Assembly (NCBI GenBank): GCA_963776565.1
Contig: CAVZNF010000012.1
Span: 1 to 53,752 of the forward strand
Direction of reading: 5' to 3'
Length of the DNA stretch: 53,752 nt
DNA from: GMQP-bins7 sp963776565
Lineage (GTDB): Bacteria; Actinomycetota; Thermoleophilia; Gaiellales; Gaiellaceae
Part shown: piece by piece, positions 42,268 to 49,852 of the stretch
Numbering within the stretch: position 1 is the stretch's first letter
How the letters are laid out: the number at the start of each line of letters is the position of its first letter
The notes under the pieces: model-generated
What the model was told of the DNA's origin: nothing
Databases searched by the model: none
Seen by the model: only the letters and a program-made list of their open reading frames with translations
Translations under genes and position numbers: made by a program

Positions 42268-42827
42268 TCAGTGCGATGAGCGCTGAACCAACGATTCGAG
42301 TCGCATCATCGGCACGACTGCCGAAGCTTCGCCGGGGCCACCCGACTCGACATACGTCTGAACGAGGTCAACACGGAGAGCGTGATCGATCGTCGTCGAA
42401 GTGCCGTCCCACGACAGGTCCCAGACCATCCCAGCCAGCTCGAGAGCAGGCCAGTCCCTCCGCGAGTACTGCCAATCGACGATGCCGGCAACGCGCCCAT
42501 CGCGCACGAGGACGTTTCCCGTGTGGAAGTCACCGTGGATCGCGCAGACGCGCAGATCGTCGGCGGCTGCGACCCACTCGCCCAGTTCCTCGAACGCCCG
42601 CACCAGTGGCGCCGGCTTGTCGACCAAGCTCCAGTACCACCAGTCGCGAGCGCAGCGAGTGGAGCAACCACCTGCTCGATCTCGTTCGCCAGGAACCGAA
42701 GAAGTCCGTGCTCCCATCGCACACGCGCGGGGTCAGCCGGTTCTACTCGCACGACGAATTCTCCTCCGCGGAAGACTCCGCCGGTCGTGTCAGAGAGAAG
42801 TCGCTCGAAGCGCGGAGGGATACCCAC
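42268..42827 (-). CDS. Aminoglycoside/choline phosphotransferase-like kinase (APH; frameshifted)
   Basis: About 187 codons seen. Phosphotransferase core: the N-lobe strand TTGGVFRGGEFVVRVEP, then after a shift near 42650 the C-lobe with VCAIHGDFHTGNVLVRDGRV (catalytic HGDFHxGN) and AGIVDWQYSRRDWPALELAG (DW metal site). The ATP-binding N-lobe is short. A family-like N-terminal stretch (RAIADRYGVGIPPRFERLL) continues upstream of GTG 42827 without a start codon, directly after the stop of the permease-prefix gene. The end at 42268 may also be shifted. Real target, antibiotic or sugar, unknown. Confidence 0.65.
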
Positions 42828-42875
42828 CCCGTAGCGATCGGCGATGGCTCTGGGGCTGGTTCGAACCCTGACTCG

Positions 42876-44219
42876 TCAGTCAAAGCCGAATACCGGCGGG
42901 AGGATGACCACAACGGTAGCGGCCCACAGGGCGAAGACGGGGAGGTACGTGGTCTGCCAGCGCTCGAGCCGGTGGAGCGTGCAACGTCGCGTGAGGAATC
43001 TGGCCGATAGCCAGCCTGCACCCGCGAGGTTCACGAGGAGGACGAGATTGAGGCCGAGCGCTGCCGTTCGGTTCGGAGTGAACCCGAGGTCGCCGATCCG
43101 AGCGATCATCGCGCCGAGCACCATCACGTCGAGCAAGAGGGCGCTGACGACGGCGACCAACTGGATGCGGTCCATCCAGTTCGGCGACGTCGACGGGTCG
43201 CGTGCCGACATCCCGTACAGGACGAGCCCGAGGACGACCAGCAGCAGGGCGTCGAAGGTGCTGAGGAGCTCGCGATCGAACGCGCCGCCAAGACCGGTCA
43301 CGGCGTAGACGACGGCAGCGCCGGCCAGCATCACCGCGAACAGCGGCGTGAAGAGCATCGTGAGCACCGGCGCCATGTTTTCCACGACCCGCTGCTTCGA
43401 CTCGACCAGCCACGCGGCCACGATCACAGCACCAGCCGCTCCCGAGGGCAGTACCCATTCAGCGATCCGGTCGACGTCGATCCCCGTGGGTTCGAAGATC
43501 CCCGCGGTCAGAGCCATGAGTACGCCGCCCCCGAGCGCGATCAGCACGTAGTAGATGAACCATTCGCCCGTGAAACGGACGAAGTCCATGCGCCGATCGT
43601 GGGATCGAACCGTGCCACCCATGTACGGATAGGCGACAACGAACCAGAGCACCACGGGCAGATGGAGCGCGACGAGGACCTCGGTGTCGGAGCCCGCACC
43701 GTACGGATAGAGGTTGACCACGAGCGCGGCGAACACGAACGGCACCGCCATCAACACCCATTGCCGAGTGTCGAGCTGCCGTCGGCGGGCGAAGTACACG
43801 GCGAGGAACGGCAACACGACCAGGCTGACGTCTCGCACGAACCAGGTGGGTTCCTCGTCGTTGGGGAAGCCCGCGGCGAGTCGTGCAACCTGGATCGCAA
43901 CGGCCGCACACGCAGCAAAGACGAAGGCCTCGAGCCAGCCACTCGCACCGCCTGCCGGCTCGTCGTCGCCTGCCAGCACGAGCTGCTTCCACAGTCGGTC
44001 GCTGTGCTCGCGTGCGAACTCTCGGGACAGGCTGTCCACGTCCCCCAGCCGTTTCACGGCGATGAGGAATCCCTCATCGTCCGTGAGGCCGGCCGCGTTC
44101 AGCTCGGCGATCTGGTGGCGAAGATGATCCTCGAGCTCATCGACGTCCTGGCCGTTGACGCCTGGTGCGTTTACGACGTACGCCCGCCACTCTGCGATCT
44201 GCGATTCAACGCTCTCCAT
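42876..44219 (-). CDS. Permease-prefix-domain membrane protein
   Basis: Protein of 447 residues from ATG 44219. The N-terminal 80 residues form the permease prefix domain (GQDVDELEDHLRHQIAELNA, LIAVKRLGDVDSLSREFARE). Then come about ten helices with no enzyme motif, for example WFVRDVSLVVLPFLAVYFAR, VVLWFVVAYPYMGG and DALLLVVLGLVLYGMSARD. The charged segment after helix 2 (ARRRQLDTRQWVL) suggests inside orientation. Pairs with the PadR repressor gene, from which it is separated by 3 bases, a common regulator-target pair. Function unknown. Confidence 0.8.
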   Translation of the reverse strand: MESVESQIAEWRAYVVNAPGVNGQDVDELEDHLRHQIAELNAAGLTDDEGFLIAVKRLGDVDSLSREFAREHSDRLWKQLVLAGDDEPAGGASGWLEAFVFAACAAVAIQVARLAAGFPNDEEPTWFVRDVSLVVLPFLAVYFARRRQLDTRQWVLMAVPFVFAALVVNLYPYGAGSDTEVLVALHLPVVLWFVVAYPYMGGTVRSHDRRMDFVRFTGEWFIYYVLIALGGGVLMALTAGIFEPTGIDVDRIAEWVLPSGAAGAVIVAAWLVESKQRVVENMAPVLTMLFTPLFAVMLAGAAVVYAVTGLGGAFDRELLSTFDALLLVVLGLVLYGMSARDPSTSPNWMDRIQLVAVVSALLLDVMVLGAMIARIGDLGFTPNRTAALGLNLVLLVNLAGAGWLSARFLTRRCTLHRLERWQTTYLPVFALWAATVVVILPPVFGFD

Positions 44220-44222
44220 CGC

Positions 44223-44582
44223 TCAGGCCTCCCCGAGAGCCGTCACCGCTCCACCCGAGCCTGGCCAGACGTCCTTCAGCGCGCGGGTGACGGTCACCCA
44301 CTGCTGCTGCTGGTCTGCAAGCGCTGCTCTTCCCTCGTCGGTGATCGCGTAGTACTTTCGGCGACGCCCTTCCGGGGGCGTTCGCCACTCCGTCGTGACG
44401 TACTCGAGCCGACGGAGGCGATGGAGCAACGGGTAGAGCATCCCGTCGGTCCACTCGAGCTCGCCCCCGGAGAGCGCACGAACCCGCTTGAGGATGGCGT
44501 ACCCGTAGCTTTCGCCCTCCGCCAGGATTGCGAGCACGAGCGGAGTTGCCGAGGCTGCGACTAGGTCCTTGTCGATGTGCAT
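44223..44582 (-). CDS. PadR-family transcriptional regulator
   Basis: Winged-helix repressor of 119 residues from ATG 44582: TPLVLAILAEGESYGYAILK, GGELEWTDGMLYPLLHRLRR and EWRTPPEGRRRKYYAITDEG. The start codon (44580-44582) lies in the left arm of a 13-bp inverted repeat (44578-44611) that is a good autoregulatory operator. An in-frame upstream ATG exists but lies within the repeat as well. GGAAG is present upstream. The downstream permease-prefix gene is its probable target. Confidence 0.85.
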   Translation of the reverse strand: MHIDKDLVAASATPLVLAILAEGESYGYAILKRVRALSGGELEWTDGMLYPLLHRLRRLEYVTTEWRTPPEGRRRKYYAITDEGRAALADQQQQWVTVTRALKDVWPGSGGAVTALGEA

Positions 44583-44611
44583 ATCACTTCCACGGCTCGA
44601 AGTGCTATGCA
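44578..44611. promoter_or_regulatory. 13-bp inverted repeat over the padR start (operator)
   Basis: TGCATATCACTTC (44578-44590) pairs with GAAGTGCTATGCA (44599-44611); 12 of 13 positions match, with an 8-base spacer. It covers the PadR start codon at 44580-44582. Likely operator for PadR autoregulation, although it could also form an RNA hairpin. Confidence 0.6.
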
Positions 44612-44860
44612 TAGAAGCATAAGGTGCACTGAGTCGCAAAGCGCTCTGGCTCGCTAGGCGGTGGGCTGCCAAGACCGCCGTCGCCTGCCGCTGTGCTCAA
44701 GCAGGTCCGGGAGTTCATGCCCGATCCGACCGCAGGCAAGTAGGCGACATAGCCTGGGCCAGCGTGCCCTAGTGTCGCTCAAGCTAGAGGAACGAGCCAG
44801 ACCTACGGACCGGACGAACACACCGAGCCGATGTAGAGCATGTCGACAGAGGGAAAATCG
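44612..44860. other. Intergenic stretch without a clear gene
   Basis: Divergent region between padR and the plus-strand DHFR-like gene. It holds no ORF I can support. One plus-strand frame reads VLKQVREFMPDPTAGK near 44695-44743 and then a stop. This resembles the C-terminal end of an unknown gene, and may be a remnant. A GAGGGA ribosome binding site stands before 44861. Confidence 0.4.
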
Positions 44861-45493
44861 ATGAGAAAGCTGAAGCTGAACATCACGATGTCGATCGACG
44901 GCTTCGTCGCCGGCCCGGACCAGTCACCAGAGCATCCGCTGGGGGTCGGCGGTGAGGAGCTCCACGACTGGCTAGTCCCGCTCAAGGCGTTCCGTGAGAG
45001 TCACGGCGAGGAAGGCGGCGAGGTCAACGCGAGCACACCGTTCGCCGAGGACATCCTCGGCGGCGCCGGCGCGACCATCATGGGCCGGAACATGTTCGGC
45101 GGCGGCCCGGGACCATGGGACGGGTCATGGAAGGGCTGGTGGGGAGACGATCCGCCCTACCACCATCCCGTCTTCGTCCTGACGAGTCATCCGCGCGAGC
45201 CGCTCGAGATGCAGGGCGGAACGACGTTCCACTTCGTCACGGAGGGGATCGGGTCGGCGCTCGAACAGGCGCGAGCAGCAGCCGGAGAGAAGGACGCGTC
45301 TCTCGGGGGCGGGGCGTCCGTCGCGCAGCAATACCTCGCAGCGGGTCTGCTCGACGTGGTCGTCGTTTCGCTCGTCCCGATCCTGCTCGGAGGCGGCGCT
45401 CGGCTGTTCGAAAACGTGGGAGATTTGAAGCTCGAGCAGGTCGAGTCCGTCGAGGCGCCCGGGGTGACTCACATCAGATACGCCAGGGCGTAG
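44861..45493 (+). CDS. Dihydrofolate reductase-family protein (RibD C-terminal type), copy 2
   Basis: Protein of 210 residues: MRKLKLNITMSIDGFVAGPD, DILGGAGATIMGRNMFGGG, WDGSWKGWWGDDPPYHHPVF, VLTSHPREPLEMQGGTTFHF, AAAGEKDASLGGGASVAQQY and ILLGGGARLFENVGDLKLEQ. ATG 44861 is preceded by GAGGGA, so it is preferred to the in-frame ATG 44840. NADPH-dependent reductase fold; substrate unknown. Longer than and only distantly similar to copy 1 at 32176-32736. Intact. Confidence 0.85.
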   Translation: MRKLKLNITMSIDGFVAGPDQSPEHPLGVGGEELHDWLVPLKAFRESHGEEGGEVNASTPFAEDILGGAGATIMGRNMFGGGPGPWDGSWKGWWGDDPPYHHPVFVLTSHPREPLEMQGGTTFHFVTEGIGSALEQARAAAGEKDASLGGGASVAQQYLAAGLLDVVVVSLVPILLGGGARLFENVGDLKLEQVESVEAPGVTHIRYARA

Positions 45494-45536
45494 CTCTTTG
45501 CCGGAGCGCGGGGCGCACCGCGGAAGACTCGACGCC

Positions 45537-46876
45537 TCAGGCGCTGACCCGGTAAAGCTGCCAGCGCTCCGGAACTCCCTTCAACTCGTGCTCACCCTTG
45601 TCGTCGAAAGCGAATCCACTACCTGCCGTCAAGTCCTTGACCGTTCGTGAGACGAGAACGTCCCGTGGGCCCGCCATGCCCGCGATCCGCGAACCGATCG
45701 TCACGGCGAGACCAGCTCGCTTTCCATCGACGATCTCACACTCTCCCGTATGAATACCCGCGCGGATCTCGATCCCGATCTCACTGACTCGACTCACGAG
45801 GTCGAGCGCGCAGCGGATCGCACGGGCGGGCCGTCGAACGTAGCGTAGAAACCGTCGCCCGCAGTGTCGTTCTCGACGCCTGCCATCGCTCGAATCTGTC
45901 CCGAACGATGGCGTGGTGACGACGAATCAACTCGGCCCAAGCCCGGTCGCCCGCCGCCGCCTGGCGCTCGGTCGAACCGACGATGTCGGTGAACAGAACC
46001 GTCCCGAGAACGGTGTCGGCGTACTTCGGCGGCTCGCTCGCGGCCGATGAAAGCTTCGACGGCATCGACGATCTCGGCGCGATTCCCGAAGGGCAACCCA
46101 TAGGGATCGCCGGAGACGAGTGCTAGCTCTGCGCCCGGGATCTTCGATTGCACGTGACGACTCTGCGCGGCGCCGGTCGGCGATTGCTCGTAGTCGAGCA
46201 GGAGCGTCGGGCATCGAAGCAACGGCAGGACCGCAGTGACATCGGTCTCGCTCTCGACCTGATCCATTGCGCAGCCGTTGACGGCGCCATGAAGTGTCGG
46301 TCGAGCCTGGCGATCTGGGCCTCAAGACGCTCGTCGTCTGCGAAGCTGGATGCCAAGTCCTCGAGCCACGCGCGGCCAAACTCCTCGCTGCCCATAACGC
46401 CTCCCACTTCCGCGGCCTCTTCGCGGTGCTCGTCTGGGGTGAACCCCACGGGTAGTCGGGCGACCATCGCCGCGTGGCGACGCCCTTGTACCACACGAGC
46501 GACGAGACCCGGTCGGGATAGGTCGCTGCGAAGAGTGCGAAAGCAGCACCGGCCGTGCGCTCGCCGAAAAGTACAGTGCGTGACGACCGGATGGTGTCGA
46601 GCACCGTCAAGAGGTCCCGCGCCCGTGTCTCCAGGTTGGGGAACGAGGAGCGGGCCACCGGAAAGTCCTGTCCCTCGCCGGTCGTGCAGGACCAGACGTG
46701 AGAACGAGGAGAGCCGCACGAACAGGTCGGCGAGCGCGTCGAGCTCCCACATGATCTCGACGTTGCCCCAGTTTCGAGTTCCAGAACCAGATCGACCGGA
46801 CCCTCACCAATGGTCTGGTACGCGATGCTGACCCCGTCGTCGGTGGTCGCGTAATGCGTTTCGGGACGCTCGTCAC
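45537..46876 (-). CDS. Alpha/beta-hydrolase fused to class III cyclase (multiply frameshifted)
   Basis: About 446 codons. The N-terminal hydrolase part starts THYATTDDGVSIAYQTIGEG, then GPVDLVLELE, LVLHDRRGTGLSGG (nucleophile region, altered by shifts), SSLVWYKGVATRRW and CPTLLLDYEQSPTGAAQSRH. The C-terminal cyclase domain has VLGTVLFTDIVGSTERQAAA and AGDGFYATFDGP (both metal Asp), IEIRAGIHTGECEIVDG and AVTIGSRIAGMAGPRDVLVS. Five or more frame changes. Start unclear: GTG 46876 or ATG 46916. This fusion is widespread in actinobacteria as putative sensors. A truncated relative lies divergently at 47028. Confidence 0.75.
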
Positions 46877-46937
46877 AGGCCGACCTAAGCGATTGGTCAA
46901 TCGAGGACGAGCGCATTCGGGAAGCAATGCACTTGGC

Positions 46938-46965
46938 TGCCCGAGTGTGCGGGAATGTCCCCTGA
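46938..46965. repeat. 28-bp interspersed repeat, copy B
   Basis: GCCCGAGTGTGCGGGAATGT then CCCCTGA (starting at 46939). Internal symmetry CCCG..CGGG and GGGA..TCCC. It is 21 bases from ATG 46916 and 61 bases from GTG 46876 of the hydrolase-cyclase gene, and 62 bases before the truncated paralogue starting at 47028. Confidence 0.8.
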
Positions 46966-47027
46966 TGGGTGGGAGGCTTTTGGACGCGTCGCTAGGGCGA
47001 GCTGAGTAGAGGCTCTAGGATCGCTTC

Positions 47028-47177
47028 GTGGCAAGCCCGTCGATTCGCTACGCGAAGACGAACGACGGATTGCACATCGCCTATCAGGTGGTGGGAGATG
47101 GTCCGCTCGACCTCGTGTACGCACCGGGCCCATTCACCGATCACGCGGTGGCAGAGGCTGACGGCCTGATCCGATAA
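47028..47177 (+). pseudogene. Truncated hydrolase-cyclase paralogue (N-terminal 49 residues)
   Basis: GTG 47028 to TAA 47175-47177. The product starts SIRYAKTNDGLHIAYQVVGD and GPLDLVYAPG, matching the N-terminus of alpha/beta-hydrolase-cyclase proteins and the start of the gene at 45537-46876 on the opposite strand. After about 40 residues the similarity ends and a stop follows. The rest of the gene (about 400 residues) is missing, replaced by repeat copy C and the SnoaL-like gene. So it is a remnant, probably from a recombination that used the repeats. Confidence 0.75.
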
Positions 47178-47199
47178 CGTGAGGCGTTTCGCGGCCCGG

Positions 47200-47226
47200 G
47201 CCCAGTGTGCGGGACTGTCGCTTGAG
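47200..47226. repeat. 28-bp interspersed repeat, copy C
   Basis: GCCCAGTGTGCGGGACTGTC then GCTTGAG. It has two or three differences from copies B and E. It begins 22 bases after the stop of the truncated cyclase and ends 36 bases before the 3' end of the SnoaL-like gene, exactly at the truncation boundary. Confidence 0.75.
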
Positions 47227-47262
47227 CCTCTCGCTCATCCAAATCAGCGATGTGCTGCAGTG

Positions 47263-47658
47263 TCATTCGGTCACGGTGTCCCCATGGCGATGGGCTACCT
47301 TCCACTCGCCGCCCTCGCGGCGGTACACCTGAGTGGCCCGCAGGGTGTACGTGCGCGGCTGACCGTCCACGGATGCCGAGGTGTGCTCAAGCCCGGCGGT
47401 ATAGGCAATGTCGCCACTCACGTCATACGCCTGCAACTCGAAGGAGACGACGTGCAATCGGAGAAGCTTCTCCCAGGGCAGCGAAGAGCTCGTCCAGCTC
47501 GCGCTGCCCATGGGCGTTGGCCACCCACCCAGCACGCTCACCGGCTCGTTACGAGACCAGAGCGCCCGGCGCGGGCCCGTGTCGCCGTCGTGGAGGGCGC
47601 GCTCCGCGTCGTACAGCGCAGTCTTGACCCAGGCTAAGAAATCGTCGCGGTCGGACAT
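47263..47658 (-). CDS. SnoaL/DUF4440-like protein (compensated frameshift)
   Basis: About 131 codons from ATG 47658: MSDRDDFLAWVKTALYDAER, DGDTGPRRALWSRNEPVSVL, then between about 47520 and 47430 the frame is off by one for roughly 30 codons (other frame reads NAHGQRELDELFAALGE) and returns for SFELQAYDVSGDIAYTAGLE, QPRTYTLRATQVYRREGGEW and KVAHRHGDTV. The end is the SnoaL-like signature. NTF2-fold small protein; function unknown. Lies between repeat copies C and D. Confidence 0.75.
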   Translation of the reverse strand: MSDRDDFLAWVKTALYDAERALHDGDTGPRRALWSRNEPVSVLGGWPTPMGSASWTSSSLPWEKLLRLHVVSFELQAYDVSGDIAYTAGLEHTSASVDGQPRTYTLRATQVYRREGGEWKVAHRHGDTVTE

Positions 47659-47747
47659 TCAGCTCTCACCTCCTGTGGGTACAGCAATGGCTTCGAACAT
47701 GGAACCTACGCCACTGAACACGTACCCCTGTGACGTCACTGTTGCGC

Positions 47748-47774
47748 GCCCGAGCGTGCGGGAATGTCCCTGGA
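47748..47774. repeat. 28-bp interspersed repeat, copy D
   Basis: GCCCGAGCGTGCGGGAATGT then CCCTGGA. It is 89 bases upstream of the SnoaL-like start and 11 bases from the VOC stop at 47786, so it separates the two genes. Confidence 0.8.
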
Positions 47775-47785
47775 TCGATCGGGTC

Positions 47786-48129
47786 TCAGGACAGGCGTGT
47801 CGCTACACGCAACCGGTTGCCGTCCGGATCCTCCAAGTCGCACTCGCGCCCCGCAAGACCCTCTTCGTCGACGGAAAGGTGAAACTTACCCGAGGCCCAG
47901 CGGCGTCGATCTCCTTGACGTAGAGGTGGATCAGGGTATTGGGGCGAGCGTCTTCACCCTTGTGCTCTGACAGGTAGAGCCGAACGTTGCCCCGGGCTAC
48001 GGATACAAACCACGGGAACTCTGGCTCGAACTGGTGCTCCCATTCCTTGCTGAATCCGAGGCGCTCGTACCAACTGACAGCACGGTCCACATCCTCCACA
48101 TAGAGAACCGGTACTACTTCCTCGTCCAT
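47786..48129 (-). CDS. VOC/bleomycin-resistance-like protein (frameshifted near the end)
   Basis: About 114 residues from ATG 48129: EVVPVLYVEDVDRAVSWYER, LGFSKEWEHQFEPEFPWFVS, VARGNVRLYLSEHKGEDARP and TLIHLYVKEID. After a one-base loss near 47885 the frame continues DEEGLAGRECDLEDPDGNRL and RVATRLS with TGA at 47786. The DxxDPDGNxL motif is the usual end of antibiotic-binding VOC proteins; metal ligand His/Glu are partly replaced, as in bleomycin-binding types. Copy E of the repeat lies 43 bases upstream of its start. Confidence 0.75.
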
Positions 48130-48172
48130 CCGGCGAGGCTAACGAACCGGCCGAAGTCGAGGAACCTGGTCT

Positions 48173-48200
48173 GGGCGAGTGTGCGGGAATGTCCCTTGAG
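48173..48200. repeat. 28-bp interspersed repeat, copy E
   Basis: GGGCGAGTGTGCGGGAATGT then CCCTTGAG. It lies 43 bases upstream of the VOC start at 48129 (copy A has 44 bases to its gene). On its other side is the 3' end of the PD40 gene at 48233. Confidence 0.8.
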
Positions 48201-48232
48201 CTATAGCGCTACCTGAGCCGGACGCACACCGG

Positions 48233-49462
48233 CTAGTTGGTCGCGGTTGATGCCGTGCCGTGCTGCCAGAGCGGCAGGATGTAGCCGCCACCGGGCGCGT
48301 GAAGAATCCGGACGACATGGGTGCCGTCGGGTCGGACTACCAGGACATCTCCCGGCTTCGGCCCGACGTAGGCGATGAGCCTGCTGTCAGGCGACCAGCT
48401 GAACCCAGCGTGGCTGCTCGGTGGGAGCGCTATGCGGTGGCTGCCGTCGGCATGCACCGTCCAGTCGCCACCGTACGCCTGCAGCCCCTTGTCCTTGAAC
48501 CCGTAGCCGTTCGTTCGGAAGGCGATCATGGAGCCGTCGGACGACCAGACCGCGCCGTGCCCGCCCGCTGCAATTCGCCGCACGTCGCTGCCGTCCGCAT
48601 GCATCACGTAGATGCCAGCGCCGGGACCTTGCTGCACGGAGAACGCGATCTTCGATCCGTCGGGCGACCAGGAGGGCAGGATCGGCGCGACGACCTCGCG
48701 CCGATCGGGAGACGTCGCGGCAGCCCGCTGCCGTCGGCTGGGACTAGATAGAGCCATCGCCGCCGGTCATTCTGCGTGCGTCCGGCGAAGAGAATCTGTG
48801 TTCCGTCCGGCGACCAGGCGAGGTTGCCCGATGTCCAGGCGGCCCCCATGGCGATGGGCTTCCCGGGAAGCCGGTGGAGACCACGGCCATTCGCGCCGAC
48901 GACGTAGATCGCACTATTTCCCCAGCGCCCCGCCGTTGCACTCCGTGCACTTCCCTCGAACGCGATCCTCGTTCCGTCCGGGGACCAGACAGCGTTGTAG
49001 CCGTCGCCCCTGCGAGGGAGTCGAACCTCGCTCGAGCCGTCCGCGCGCACGACGTAGAGCATCGAGTGGCTCCGCTGGACGAGCAACCCGGAGCCGTCAG
49101 GCGACCAGCCGTATGCTCGCCCTTCGATCCCTGGGTCGCGCAGGCCTCGCCTGCTCCAAAGGACGGTGCGCTCCACGTCCCCCGTGCCCGTCAGGGCGAT
49201 CGTCCCGGCGGGAAGCCCGGAGCCTGCATGAGGGCGGGAGAGGAGTCCTGCGAATTGGCCGCGTCCGCGCTGGTGCGCGCGACGTCACGAACGTCCCAAC
49301 CCCGATGAGCATGACGAGCAGCGCGGCAGCCCCGTACTTGCGTCGGCGCCGACGTGCGCGCTGCCTCGCCTCCTCGATCAGCGCCTCGATGAGGGCTTCG
49401 AGCTCGTGACGATCGACCGGGTCGCTCGGTCGAGGCGGACGAGGAGGTGCAGTGACACTCAT
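48233..49462 (-). CDS. Membrane-anchored PD40 beta-propeller protein (frameshifted)
   Basis: About 409 codons from ATG 49462. N-terminus is cytoplasmic and helical (DRHELEALIEALIEEARQRA), then basic RRRRRK and one helix (YGAAALLVMLIGVGTFVTS). After shifts near 49240 and 48725 there are about seven PD40 blades: GWSPDGSGLLVQRSHSMLYV, AVWSPDGTRIAFEGSARS, PSWSPDGSKIAFSVQQGPGA, FSWSPDSRLIAYVGPKPGDV. The layout (inside tail, one helix, outer propeller) resembles anti-sigma-like or sensor proteins. Divergent from the GntR gene with about 40 bases between starts. Confidence 0.75.
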
Positions 49463-49503
49463 GCGTGCACTCCTCTCACAGTGACGCTACTATGACTAGC
49501 ACC

Positions 49504-49852
49504 ATGATCGATGTCAAGATCGACAGAGCCGACCCCACCGATCTCTACGAACAGGTCGCGGGTGAGATCCGTCGCGCAATCGCGGATGGCGAGGCGAAGC
49601 CGGGCGAGCGCCTGCCGCCCGCGAAGGACCTCGCGGCCGTCCTCGACGTCAACACGAACACCGTGCTCCGCGCGCTCCGCGTGCTGCGGGACGAAGGCTT
49701 GCTCGAGTTTCGACGCGGTCGGGGCATCTCCGTCGTCGGGACGCCAGAGCGTGGCGCAGTCGTCGCAGCGCGCGAAGGAGCTCGTCGAGTTCGCACGTCT
49801 TCAGGGTTATCGGCTGGACGAGCTCGTCGAGATCATCGAGGACGTCGGCTAG
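49504..49852 (+). CDS. GntR-family regulator, YtrA-like (frameshifted near the end)
   Basis: About 115 residues from ATG 49504 (MIDVKIDRADPTDLYEQVAG); the in-frame ATG 49492 is an alternative. Winged helix: EIRRAIADGEAKPGERLPPA, KDLAAVLDVNTNTVLRALRV, LRDEGLLEFRRGRGISVVG. After a shift near 49755 the C-terminus is RAKELVEFARLQGYRLDELV and EIIEDVG. A TACTAT-like -10 at 49489-49494 suggests a leaderless transcript. The TAG stop shares its G with the GTG of the following PD40 gene (TAGTG), so both are coupled. Confidence 0.8.

Noticed and set aside
42858..42867. GGTTCGAACC, resembling a tRNA T-loop
   Set aside because: No acceptor, anticodon or D-arm could be built around it; it lies at the 3' end of the permease-prefix gene region.
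44695..44743. Frame reading VLKQVREFMPDPTAGK before a stop
   Set aside because: Looks like the end of a gene, but no upstream part in any frame; too short to call.
46938..48200. Integron attC sites
   Set aside because: The repeats lack paired R'/R'' core sites (GTTRRRY / RYYYAAC) and no integrase gene is present, so they are not attC sites by known rules.
42105..48200. CRISPR array
   Set aside because: Spacing between the repeats is 262-550 bases and irregular, with genes between them; no cas genes.
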